A DNA stretch of 58,314 bases from Pseudonocardia acidicola (GTDB lineage: Bacteria > Actinomycetota > Actinomycetes > Mycobacteriales > Pseudonocardiaceae), in assembly GCF_012911935.1 (NCBI RefSeq), contig NZ_JAAXLA010000042.1:1-58314 (forward strand), read 5' to 3'. The translations under genes and the position numbers were made by a program. Under the pieces are notes generated by a model. The model had not been told where the DNA came from and ran no database searches. It saw only the letters and a list, made by a program, of their open reading frames with translations. How positions within the stretch are numbered: position 1 is the first letter of the stretch; every line of letters starts with the position of its first letter. Of this stretch, positions 6,464 to 14,196 are shown in pieces.

Positions 6464-8164
6464 ATGCGCGACGCTCCCACCGTCATCGGCATCAACCGGG
6501 CCGAGGGCGCATCGGTCTGCCTCGCCCGCGGACCCCGGACGGTGTACAGCCTGCAGAAGGAGCGCATCACCCGGCACCGGCACCACTGGGGCCGCCCCGG
6601 GGACCTGACGAACCTCTACGTGCCACGGCTTCCCGCGCTCACCGAGCCCGTCGACCTCGTGGTGGAGTGCTACTCCTCGGACCCCGAGAGCGAGAACCTC
6701 GAGACCTACCGCGACGAACTCGCCACGGTCCTCACCTTCCGCACCGGCACGCCGGTCACCCGGCTGTCCCACCACCTCGCGCACCTGTTCAGCGCGTTCC
6801 CCCCGTCGCCGTTCGACGCCGCCGCCGTGATGGTGATCGACGCCCAGGGCAGCCGGGCGCCGGACTTCACCGAGCCGGCCGGGTACGACGCCACCCCGCA
6901 CATGCTCGAGGTCGCGTCGTTCTACGTGTGCGAGCGCGGCCGGGTCGAGTGCCTCGGCAAGCACCTGTGGCACGGTGACTGGCGCGAGCCGACCGGCCTG
7001 GGCTGCTTCTACGCACTGCTGACCCGCGCGATGTTCCCCGGCGAGGGCAACGAGGCGAAGGTCGAGGCGCTGGCCCCGTACGGCCGGCCCGGCGCGTTCG
7101 GGCTGCCCGGCCTCGTCGTCGACGGGAACCGGGTGCTCATCCCGGACGCCTGGCTCGAACTGTTCGCCCAGCACGACCGGTTCACCCACTTCTGCGACGG
7201 CACCGGCTCCTTCACCGACTGCGCGGACCTCGCCGCGGCGGGCCAGGCCGCGTTCGAGGCGGCGATGCTGCAGATCGCGGACTGGCTGCACCGCGAGACC
7301 GGCCTGGAGGACCTGTGCTTCGCCGGCGGCACCGCACTGAACTGCTCCGCGAACAGCAGGCTGATCCGCGAGGGGCCGTTCCACGAGGTGTTCGTCCCAC
7401 CCAGCCCGCACGACGGCGGTACGGCGCTCGGCTGCGCCCTGTACGGCATGATCGAGTGCCTCGGGGAGCCGAGCGAGTTCCGCTGGACCGACGACTTCCT
7501 CGGCCCCCCGCCCGACGAGCGGGCGATCAAGGAGGCCGTCACGGCCGCCGCGGCGGGCCTGGTCGCCTCCCAGCCCGCCGACCTCGTCTCCGACGCCGTG
7601 GACCTGCTCGAGCTCGGCCGGGTGGTCGGCCTGCACCAGGGCCGCAGCGAGTCCGGGCCGCGCGCGCTCGGTAACCGCAGCATTCTCGCCGACCCCCGCC
7701 GTCCCGGGATGCAGGACTTCATCAACTCCCGGGTCACCGGCCGGGAGTGGTTCCACCCGCCGGCATCGGTGGTGCCGCGCGACGCCGCGGCGGGGATCGT
7801 CGACCACGCGGGCCCGGCGCCGTCGAGGCTGCTCGCGACGGGCGTCCCTGAGCCCTGCCGCGCGGTGCTGCCGGCGATCACCCATGTCGACGGCACCGCG
7901 CGGATCCAGACGGTGGATCCGGCGCACAGCCCGTTCCTGCACGCGCTGCTCGCCGCGTTCGGGGCCCGAACCGGCTGCCCGGTGCTGCTCAACAATCCGC
8001 TGAGCGAACCCGGTGATCCGCTCGCCGAGAGTCCCGAGGACTCGCTGGCGTGCCTGCAGAACACCTCGATGCACGCCCTGCTCATGCCGCCCTACCTGAT
8101 CCGCAAACGCGATGAGCCGCCGATCCCGGGCCGGTGGTCTGCAACGGCCGTCCGGCGTACCTGA
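6464..8164 (+). CDS. Carbamoyltransferase, NodU/TobZ family
   Basis: This family transfers a carbamoyl group from carbamoyl phosphate, through carbamoyl-adenylate, to a hydroxyl on sugars or antibiotics. The 566-residue protein has the N-terminal Kae1-like domain with SHHLAHLFSAF (H103, H104, H107), EAKVEALAPYG, GGTALNCSAN and HDGGTALGCALYG, and the C-terminal domain signature SESGPRALGNRSILADPR and PVLLNNPLSE. The ATG at 6464 has AGGAGGTGA eight bases upstream, so I prefer it to the GTG at 6455 inside that site. It stands alone: no sugar, polyketide or nodulation genes flank it, only an MFS remnant upstream. The acceptor is therefore unknown. Confidence 0.92.
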   Translation: MRDAPTVIGINRAEGASVCLARGPRTVYSLQKERITRHRHHWGRPGDLTNLYVPRLPALTEPVDLVVECYSSDPESENLETYRDELATVLTFRTGTPVTRLSHHLAHLFSAFPPSPFDAAAVMVIDAQGSRAPDFTEPAGYDATPHMLEVASFYVCERGRVECLGKHLWHGDWREPTGLGCFYALLTRAMFPGEGNEAKVEALAPYGRPGAFGLPGLVVDGNRVLIPDAWLELFAQHDRFTHFCDGTGSFTDCADLAAAGQAAFEAAMLQIADWLHRETGLEDLCFAGGTALNCSANSRLIREGPFHEVFVPPSPHDGGTALGCALYGMIECLGEPSEFRWTDDFLGPPPDERAIKEAVTAAAAGLVASQPADLVSDAVDLLELGRVVGLHQGRSESGPRALGNRSILADPRRPGMQDFINSRVTGREWFHPPASVVPRDAAAGIVDHAGPAPSRLLATGVPEPCRAVLPAITHVDGTARIQTVDPAHSPFLHALLAAFGARTGCPVLLNNPLSEPGDPLAESPEDSLACLQNTSMHALLMPPYLIRKRDEPPIPGRWSATAVRRT

Positions 8165-8218
8165 AAGGGTCCGATCGGAGGTGTGTGGACCGCACGCGTG
8201 CAGGGGTACCCCGCAGCC

Positions 8219-8566
8219 GTGACACCTCCGGAGTCCGAGCCGCGCCTGACCGTCGGTGAGCAGCGACGGCTCGAGGATCTCGAGAGCCACCTCGTCCTGC
8301 AGTTCCCGGATCTGGCCGAGGAACTCCGGACCGGCCAGCCGCTTCTGCTGTCGCATTCCGTGCGGGCACCGGTGTTCTGCGGGACGTGCGTCCTGCTCGC
8401 CGTGGCGCTCCTGGCCGGCGGCCTGGGCGGCGTGGCGGCCGTCGCGGTGAGCATGCTGGGCACCGCGCTGGTCTGCGCGACCGTCCATTTCCGGGCGCTG
8501 CGCCCGCGGCCGCAGACCCCGCCGGCCCCCCGCGATGCGGGGCCGCCCGCCACCGGGGTGGGCTGA
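8219..8566 (+). CDS. Small membrane protein, DUF3040-like
   Basis: The 115-residue product starts with a short acidic helix (LTVGEQRRLEDLESHL) like the SEHEQRLLEQIE start of DUF3040 proteins. Two adjacent hydrophobic segments follow (about residues 50-85) and then a proline/arginine-rich tail. DUF3040 proteins are small actinobacterial membrane proteins of unknown function. The GTG at 8219 was chosen because the family-like part starts close to it. It lies between the carbamoyltransferase and hrpB, all on the plus strand, but the spacing does not show that they share a transcript. Confidence 0.65.
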   Translation: MTPPESEPRLTVGEQRRLEDLESHLVLQFPDLAEELRTGQPLLLSHSVRAPVFCGTCVLLAVALLAGGLGGVAAVAVSMLGTALVCATVHFRALRPRPQTPPAPRDAGPPATGVG

Positions 8567-8602
8567 GGACCACCCGGCGCGTAGCGGGCAGACTGGTTCC
8601 CC

Positions 8603-11128
8603 GTGCGACTGCCCGCCGACCTGCCCGATCTCCCGGTGCGGGCCGTCCTCGACGACGTCACGCAGACCCTGGACGCGCACGGCGCCGCGGTGCTCGTCGC
8701 GCCACCCGGCACCGGGAAGACGACGGTGGTGCCGCTCGCCCTGGGCGCGGCCGGCGCCGGCCGGGTGCTGGTCGCCGAGCCCCGGAGGGTCGCGGCCCGC
8801 GCGGCCGCGGCCCGGATGGCGGCGCTGCTCGGCGAGCAGGTCGGCGACACCGTCGGCTACTCGGTGCGCGGCGACTCCCGGGTGTCGGCGCGCACCCGGA
8901 TCGAGGTCGTGACGTCCGGGCTGCTGTTGCGCCGGCTCGCCCGCGACCCGGAACTGGCCGGGGTGGGCACGGTGCTGCTCGACGAGGTCCATGAGCGCCA
9001 TCTCGACGCCGACCTGCTGCTCACGCTGCTGCTCGACGCCCGGGAGGGCCTGCGTCCGGATCTGCGGCTGCTCGCCACCTCGGCCACCGTGGCCGCGGAC
9101 CGGCTCACGGCGGTGCTCGGCGGGGTGCCGGTGCTGTCGGTGGCGGCGCGGACGTTCCCGGTCGCGGTGCACCACGTCCCACCGGCCCGCGGTGAGCGTC
9201 CGGAGGCGTCCGTCGCCCGCGCCGTGCGAACCGCGCTGGCCGACGGCGACGGCGACGTGCTCGCCTTCCTGCCCGGCGTCGCGGAGATCCGCCGGACCGC
9301 CGACGCGCTCGCCGGGCTCGCCGACGCCGACGTGGTGCCACTGCACGGCCGGCTGCCCGCCGCGGAGCAGGACGCCGCGCTGGTGGCCGGTCCGCGGCGC
9401 CGGGTGGTGCTGGCGACGTCGATCGCGGAGTCGAGCCTGACCGTGCCCGGGGTGCGTGCCGTCGTGGACGCCGGACTGGCGCGGGTGCCGCGGGTCGACC
9501 ACCGCCGCGGCCTGGCCGGGCTGGTCACGGTCCGGGTGTCGGCGGCGGTCGCGGAGCAGCGCGCAGGCCGGGCCGGGCGGCAGGCACCGGGCCGGGCCTA
9601 CCGCTGCTGGCCCGAGGCGGAGACGGCCGCGCTGCCCCGCTATCCCGAACCCGAGATCCGCACCGCCGACCTGACCCGGCTGGCCCTCGACCTGGCCTGC
9701 TGGGGCACCCCCGACGGGGGCGGTCTGCGCTGGTGGGACGCGCCGCCGGAGGGCCCGTTGCGGGCGGGACAGGAGGTGCTGCGGGCGCTGGGCGCGCTGG
9801 CCGCCGATCGCGTGACCGAGCGGGGACAGCGGATGGCCGATCTCGGGCTGCACCCCCGACTGGCCCGCGCCCTGCTGGACGGGGCGGCGTTGGTGGGCGC
9901 ACGGACCGCGGCGGAGGTCGTCGCGGTCCTCGACGACGACACGCTGACCGCCGGGACGGAGCTGGGCGCGGAGCTCGGACGGCTGCGGAGCGGGGCGGCG
10001 CCGGGGTCGGGGCGCTGGCGCCGGGAGGTGCGGCGGTTGACGCGGCTGGCGGGAGCGGTGCCCGGCGCCGCGGATGCCGAGGTGCGCGCCACGGGCGGGC
10101 GCGCGGCGGGCGGGCGGCCCGGCGCCGCGGCGGAACCCGCCGCGGCCGGTGACGCGGCGCTCGTCGTCGCGCTGGCCCACCCGGAACGGCTGGCCCGCCG
10201 CCGCGGCCCCGGGTCGCCGCTGTACCTCATGGCGGGCGGCACCGCGGTCGAGTTGCCGGCGGGCAGCCCGCTGGCCGAGCAGGAGTGGCTGGCGGTGGCG
10301 ATCGCCGACCGCAGGCCGGGCGATGCGCACGCCCGGGTCCGGCTGGCCGCACCGGCCGACCGGGAGCTCGCCGAGCGCGCGGCGCCGACGCTGCTGGCGG
10401 ACGGCGAGGAGGTGGCGTGGCGCTCCGGTGATCTGCGGGCGCGACGGGTCCGGCGGCTCGGGGCGATCGTGCTCGAGGAGCGGCCGCTGGCGGATCCGGA
10501 CCCGGAACGGGTGCGCGCCGCGCTGGTCGCGGGTCTGCGCGCGGCCGGCACCGGCCTGCTGCACTGGACCACCGCGGCCCGCTCCCTGCGCGACCGGCTC
10601 GCCGTGCTGCACCGGGTGATCGGGGAGCCCTGGCCTGCGGTGGACGAGGAGTCGCTGCTCGCCGGGGCCGAGGACCCGGCGGGCTGGCTCGCCGGGCCAC
10701 TGGCGACGGCCCGCAGCCGCGCCGATCTGGGCCGCATCGACGCCGGGGCGGCGTTGCGCGCCCTGACCGGCTGGCAACTGGCGTCGACGGTGGACGAGCT
10801 GGCGCCGGAACGGATCGAGGTGCCGTCGGGCTCGCACATCGCGCTGGACTACTCCGGCGACCGGCCGGTGCTGCCGGTGCGGGTGCAGGAGGTGTTCGGC
10901 TGGACCCGGACGCCGACCGTGGCGGGCGGCCGGCTTCCCGTCGTGCTGCACCTGCTCTCCCCCGCCGGCCGCCCGGCCGCGGTGACCGGGGATCTCGAGT
11001 CGTTCTGGTCCACGGGGTATCCGCAGGTCCGCGCCGAGCTGCGCGGCCGCTATCCCAAGCACGACTGGCCGGCCGACCCGCTCACCGCCGCCCCGGCACG
11101 CCGCCCGTCGCGCAGCCGCCGCGGCTGA
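8603..11128 (+). CDS. hrpB: ATP-dependent helicase HrpB
   Basis: A DExH-box helicase of 841 residues, near the usual length for HrpB. Motif I is APPGTGKTTVV (GTGKT 36-40), motif II is DEVH at 127-130, motif III is SATVAA, and motifs V/VI are ATSIAESSLTVPGVRAVVD and EQRAGRAGRQAPGRAY. The C-terminal HrpB domain carries PSGSHIALDYSG and VQEVFGWTRTPTV. HrpB is a conserved bacterial DEAH helicase whose physiological substrate is poorly defined; RNA remodelling is assumed. The start is a GTG at 8603, and the gene ends in a hairpin shared with the convergent usp gene. Confidence 0.95.
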   Translation: MRLPADLPDLPVRAVLDDVTQTLDAHGAAVLVAPPGTGKTTVVPLALGAAGAGRVLVAEPRRVAARAAAARMAALLGEQVGDTVGYSVRGDSRVSARTRIEVVTSGLLLRRLARDPELAGVGTVLLDEVHERHLDADLLLTLLLDAREGLRPDLRLLATSATVAADRLTAVLGGVPVLSVAARTFPVAVHHVPPARGERPEASVARAVRTALADGDGDVLAFLPGVAEIRRTADALAGLADADVVPLHGRLPAAEQDAALVAGPRRRVVLATSIAESSLTVPGVRAVVDAGLARVPRVDHRRGLAGLVTVRVSAAVAEQRAGRAGRQAPGRAYRCWPEAETAALPRYPEPEIRTADLTRLALDLACWGTPDGGGLRWWDAPPEGPLRAGQEVLRALGALAADRVTERGQRMADLGLHPRLARALLDGAALVGARTAAEVVAVLDDDTLTAGTELGAELGRLRSGAAPGSGRWRREVRRLTRLAGAVPGAADAEVRATGGRAAGGRPGAAAEPAAAGDAALVVALAHPERLARRRGPGSPLYLMAGGTAVELPAGSPLAEQEWLAVAIADRRPGDAHARVRLAAPADRELAERAAPTLLADGEEVAWRSGDLRARRVRRLGAIVLEERPLADPDPERVRAALVAGLRAAGTGLLHWTTAARSLRDRLAVLHRVIGEPWPAVDEESLLAGAEDPAGWLAGPLATARSRADLGRIDAGAALRALTGWQLASTVDELAPERIEVPSGSHIALDYSGDRPVLPVRVQEVFGWTRTPTVAGGRLPVVLHLLSPAGRPAAVTGDLESFWSTGYPQVRAELRGRYPKHDWPADPLTAAPARRPSRSRRG

Positions 11129-11146
11129 GCCGCCGGGCAGGCTCAG
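11125..11146. terminator. Bidirectional hairpin between hrpB and usp
   Basis: CTGAGCC and GGCTCAG form perfect 7-base arms around an 8-base loop. The hrpB stop (11126-11128) lies in the left arm and the stop of the convergent usp gene (11143-11145) in the right arm. No T tract is present on either side, as is common for high-GC actinomycete hairpins. Confidence 0.6.
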
Positions 11147-11598
11147 GGGACGACCGTCACCGGCCGGCCGCCGGCGCGGACCGCCCGGACCGCGACCGAT
11201 CCGAACAGGCGGTGGCCCGCCTGCATGCTCGCCCCGACCACGATCGCGTCGGCGTGCACCTGTTCGGCGACGCGGGTCAGGGCGAGCACCGGGTCGCCCT
11301 CGGCCAGGACGAACTGCGCGTCGACGCCCTGCTCGCGCCCCAACTCCTCGACGGTCGTGCGCAGCGAGGCCCGGAACTGCGCGTCGGCCGCCTCGTCGAG
11401 GGTCGGGATCGCGACCGTGCCGGCGACGGCGAAGCTCGCCGCGGGCAGCCGCTCGGCGTAGACGGCGAGCACCCGGCTGCCCTGCCGTCGGGCCTGGCCG
11501 ACGGCGTAGTACAGCGCGCGCCAGCCGGTGTCCGAGCCGTCGACCCCGACGACGACGGTGGCCGGGCCGTCGCAGCCGAGCTCGAACGCGTCGCTCAT
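11143..11598 (-). CDS. Universal stress protein, single UspA domain
   Basis: A 151-residue single-domain Usp. It opens with VVVGVDGSDTGWRALYYAVGQA and ends with IVVGASMQAGHRLFGSVAVRAV, matching the nucleotide-binding pattern with GxxxG and GS(V/T). The ATG at 11598 overlaps the stop of the upstream marR gene (ATGA), so the two form a coupled operon. Usp proteins bind ATP or cAMP and respond to stress; here expression is probably governed by the MarR protein and its operator. Confidence 0.9.
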   Translation of the reverse strand: MSDAFELGCDGPATVVVGVDGSDTGWRALYYAVGQARRQGSRVLAVYAERLPAASFAVAGTVAIPTLDEAADAQFRASLRTTVEELGREQGVDAQFVLAEGDPVLALTRVAEQVHADAIVVGASMQAGHRLFGSVAVRAVRAGGRPVTVVP

Positions 11599-12065
11599 CG
11601 CCGGTCCCCCCGCACCGCGTCCTCGGCGATCGGCTGCGCGGCGAGGGCGGTGAGCGCCGCCGTCGCGCTCAGCAGGGCCCGCTGCTGTTCATCCGGCAGG
11701 TTGCCGACGTGCGCCGCCACGGTCCGGGCCCTGCTCTCGTGGAACGTCGCGACGTACTCCCGCCCGGCCGGGGTGATCGCGACGAGCGTCGCGCGCCCGT
11801 CCCGCGGATCGGGGCTGCGCTCGACCAGCCCGGCCGCCGCCAGCCGCGCGACCAGACCGGTCATCCCGGGCTGGGTGATGCGTTCTTGTGTCACCAGGCC
11901 GGAGACGCGTTGCGGGCCGGTCCGGGAGAGCGCGTCGAGCGTCGACATCGCCACCGCGTTCCACTCGACCGGCCGGCTCGCCCGGCGCAGCCAGCTCGCG
12001 GTGCGTTCCAGGGCCACGGCGAGCTGGGTGAGGTCGGTGCCGGTCGTCGGCGCGGAGCGGGTCAC
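11595..12065 (-). CDS. MarR-family transcriptional regulator
   Basis: A 156-residue winged-helix regulator. SRTGPQRVSGLVTQERITQP and GLVARLAAAGLVERSPDPRD are the recognition helix and wing (about residues 50-95), and the ends are helical for dimerisation. The GTG start at 12065 is 17 bases from a perfect 16-base palindrome at 12082-12097. This layout suggests autorepression of the marR-usp operon and possibly control of the divergent gene at 12241. The ligand is unknown; MarR proteins often sense phenolic compounds or oxidants. Confidence 0.92.
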   Translation of the reverse strand: MTRSAPTTGTDLTQLAVALERTASWLRRASRPVEWNAVAMSTLDALSRTGPQRVSGLVTQERITQPGMTGLVARLAAAGLVERSPDPRDGRATLVAITPAGREYVATFHESRARTVAAHVGNLPDEQQRALLSATAALTALAAQPIAEDAVRGDRR

Positions 12066-12081
12066 CGGTCAATTACATCAC

Positions 12082-12097
12082 TGACTTATATAAGTCA
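12082..12097. promoter_or_regulatory. Perfect palindrome, likely MarR operator
   Basis: TGACTTATATAAGTCA is a perfect 16-base palindrome, unusually AT-rich for this genome. It sits in the divergent region between marR (start 12065) and the gene at 12241. Length and symmetry fit MarR-family operators, and the TATA core may overlap a -10 region. Confidence 0.7.
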
Positions 12098-12240
12098 CCT
12101 ATGCACAGGTCTGCTCCACGGGTCACACTCCGGCGCGCCCGGAGGCGGCCACGTCGAACATCTGTTCTACGATCACCCTTGTCGATCGCACCGTCCGACC
12201 CCGGCAGCCGGGGCCGCCAGGAGAGGGAACACGCCGCAAG

Positions 12241-12624
12241 ATGAACGTGGACACGCGTGAGGACCAGCCGGAGAAGGCCGCACCAGCCGCCGAGGCCGGC
12301 GCGGTGCCGGAGAAGCGTCGCCGCGGCCGGCCCAAGGGCTCCACGGCACGCACCACCCGGGTCGTCGAGCTCACGCTGACGGTCAGCGGCACCGCCGACG
12401 GGGACTGGCAGGCCGACCTGAAGCAGGGCACCAAGTGGCTCGCCCGGGCGCTGCCGGTCAGCGCGGCCGATGTGTCGCGAGCCGCCGCCGAACTGCACGC
12501 CGAGCTGTCCGGGCCGATCGAGGAGATCATCGGCGCGGCACGTGCCCAGCGCGCGGCCCGGGTCGCCGAGCTGGAGGCCGAGCTGGAGCAGGCCAAGAAG
12601 GCGCTGGCCGAGCTGGAGGACTGA
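12241..12624 (+). CDS. Small basic AT-hook-like protein (DUF6319-like)
   Basis: The 127-residue protein has an acidic N-terminus, then KRRRGRPKGS (about residues 21-32), an AT-hook-type minor-groove binding motif. A conserved middle follows (VVELTLTVSGTADGDWQADL) and a C-terminal coiled-coil (AARVAELEAELEQAKKALAELE). It resembles an actinobacterial family I recall as DUF6319; the number is from memory. The AT-hook suggests DNA binding, but no function is established. A GGAGAGGG ribosome site lies somewhat far (about 15 bases) from the ATG. It is divergent from marR and 74 bases upstream of the SDR gene. Confidence 0.75.
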   Translation: MNVDTREDQPEKAAPAAEAGAVPEKRRRGRPKGSTARTTRVVELTLTVSGTADGDWQADLKQGTKWLARALPVSAADVSRAAAELHAELSGPIEEIIGAARAQRAARVAELEAELEQAKKALAELED

Positions 12625-12698
12625 CGCCGGTCGACCGGACCCGGCTGCGTACAGTTCTCCGCGGCCATGCGGCGGACGGGCGAGGAGTGCAAGCGGTT

Positions 12699-14150
12699 GT
12701 GACCACGGCGGAGCAGGACCGGGACGTGGCGGCAACCGGCATCGATCCCGACGAGCTGGAGACCTGTCTGCGGGTGCTCGCCGCGCTCGACGACCTGCCG
12801 GTGGAGCACCCCGACGCGGTCCGGGTCCGGCGGGCCACCGCCCGCGTCTACAAGATGATCAAACAGCGGCGCCGCGCGGCGAAGCGCGAGGCGGTCGCCG
12901 CCGCCGACGACGCGATCACCGCGGCGACGGCCACCGGTGCCCCCGGCCGCATCGACGACGAGACCCGCGGCCTGCCCCTCGTCGCCACGGCCACCGGGGC
13001 GACCGCGGGCACCCTGCTGCGCTCGCGCGCCTGCTACATCTGCAAGAAGCGCTACCACCTGGTCGACGCGTTCTACCACCAGCTCTGCCCGCCCTGCGCC
13101 ACGCTCAACCGCAGCAAGCGCGACGCCCGGACCGACCTGCGTGGCCGCCGGGCACTGCTCACCGGCGGGCGCGCCAAGATCGGGATGTACATCGCGCTGC
13201 GGCTGCTGCGCGACGGCGCGCACACCACGATCACCACCCGGTTCCCGAACGACGCCGTCCGCCGGTTCACCGCGATGGAGGACAGCGCGGAGTGGCTGCA
13301 CCGGCTGCGGATCGTCGGCATCGACCTGCGGGACCCGGCCCAGGTCGTCGCGCTGGCCGACACCGTGGCCGCGCAGGGCCCGCTGGACATCTTGATCAAC
13401 AACGCTGCGCAGACGGTGCGCCGCTCCCCCGGCTCCTACGCCCCGCTCGTCGAGGCCGAGCGGGCACCGCTGCCGGCCGGGGATCTGCCCGACGTCGTGA
13501 CGTTCTCCCACATCAGCGACGCGCACCCGGCCGCGCTGACCAGCGCCCTGCAGGAGACCCCGCAGACGCTGACCGAGCTCGCGCTCACCGCGCGCAGCGC
13601 CTCGCCCGAGCGGATCGCCGCGGGGACGGCCATCGACGCCGGCGGCCTGCTGCCGGACACCGCGGAGAGCAACAGCTGGACCCAGATGGTCGACGAGATC
13701 GACCCGCTGGAACTGCTCGAAGTGCAGCTGTGCAACCAGACGGCGCCGTTCATCCTGGTCAGCAAGCTGCGCCCGGCGATGGCCGCGGCCGCGGCGCGGC
13801 GCAAGTACGTCGTCAACGTGTCGGCGATGGAGGGCCAGTTCAGCCGCGCCTACAAGGGCCCGGGGCACCCGCACACGAACATGGCCAAGGCCGCGCTGAA
13901 CATGCTGACCCGCACCAGCGCCGGTGAGATGCTCGAGCGCGACGGGATCCTGATGACGGCGGTGGACACCGGCTGGATCACCGACGAGCGCCCGCACCCG
14001 ACCAAGCTGCGGCTCGCCGACGAGGGCTTCCACGCCCCGCTCGACCTGGTCGACGGCGCGGCCCGGGTGTACGACCCGATCGTGCGTGGCGAGGCGGGCG
14101 AGGACCTCCACGGCTGCTTCCTCAAGGACTACGCGCCATCGAACTGGTGA
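12699..14150 (+). CDS. SDR-like protein with N-terminal extension and CxxC-CxxC zinc-ribbon-like insert
   Basis: The 483-residue protein has about 100 N-terminal residues rich in basic helices. A cysteine knot follows (C112xxC115 and C130xxC133 around YHLVDAFYHQL), then a Rossmann domain with LLTGGRAKIG and LINNAAQT. The catalytic serine is visible in NVSAMEGQF (about 373), but the YxxxK tyrosine is replaced by threonine in HTNMAK (about 391-396). It may thus have lost or altered reductase activity. The GTG at 12699 is preferred, with GAGGAG 11 bases before it; a GTG at 12687 is the alternative. I recall similar long SDR proteins in other actinobacteria but know no function. It probably shares a transcript with the AT-hook gene. 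Confidence 0.8.
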   Translation: MTTAEQDRDVAATGIDPDELETCLRVLAALDDLPVEHPDAVRVRRATARVYKMIKQRRRAAKREAVAAADDAITAATATGAPGRIDDETRGLPLVATATGATAGTLLRSRACYICKKRYHLVDAFYHQLCPPCATLNRSKRDARTDLRGRRALLTGGRAKIGMYIALRLLRDGAHTTITTRFPNDAVRRFTAMEDSAEWLHRLRIVGIDLRDPAQVVALADTVAAQGPLDILINNAAQTVRRSPGSYAPLVEAERAPLPAGDLPDVVTFSHISDAHPAALTSALQETPQTLTELALTARSASPERIAAGTAIDAGGLLPDTAESNSWTQMVDEIDPLELLEVQLCNQTAPFILVSKLRPAMAAAAARRKYVVNVSAMEGQFSRAYKGPGHPHTNMAKAALNMLTRTSAGEMLERDGILMTAVDTGWITDERPHPTKLRLADEGFHAPLDLVDGAARVYDPIVRGEAGEDLHGCFLKDYAPSNW

Positions 14151-14196
14151 CGGCCACCTGATCACACCGTCGGTGCCCCCGGCTAGGTTCCCTGGC

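Noticed and set aside
6185..11062. Very long open frame on the minus strand opposite the carbamoyltransferase and hrpB
   Set aside because: High GC removes stop codons; it has no recognisable domain, and the plus-strand genes show clear motifs.
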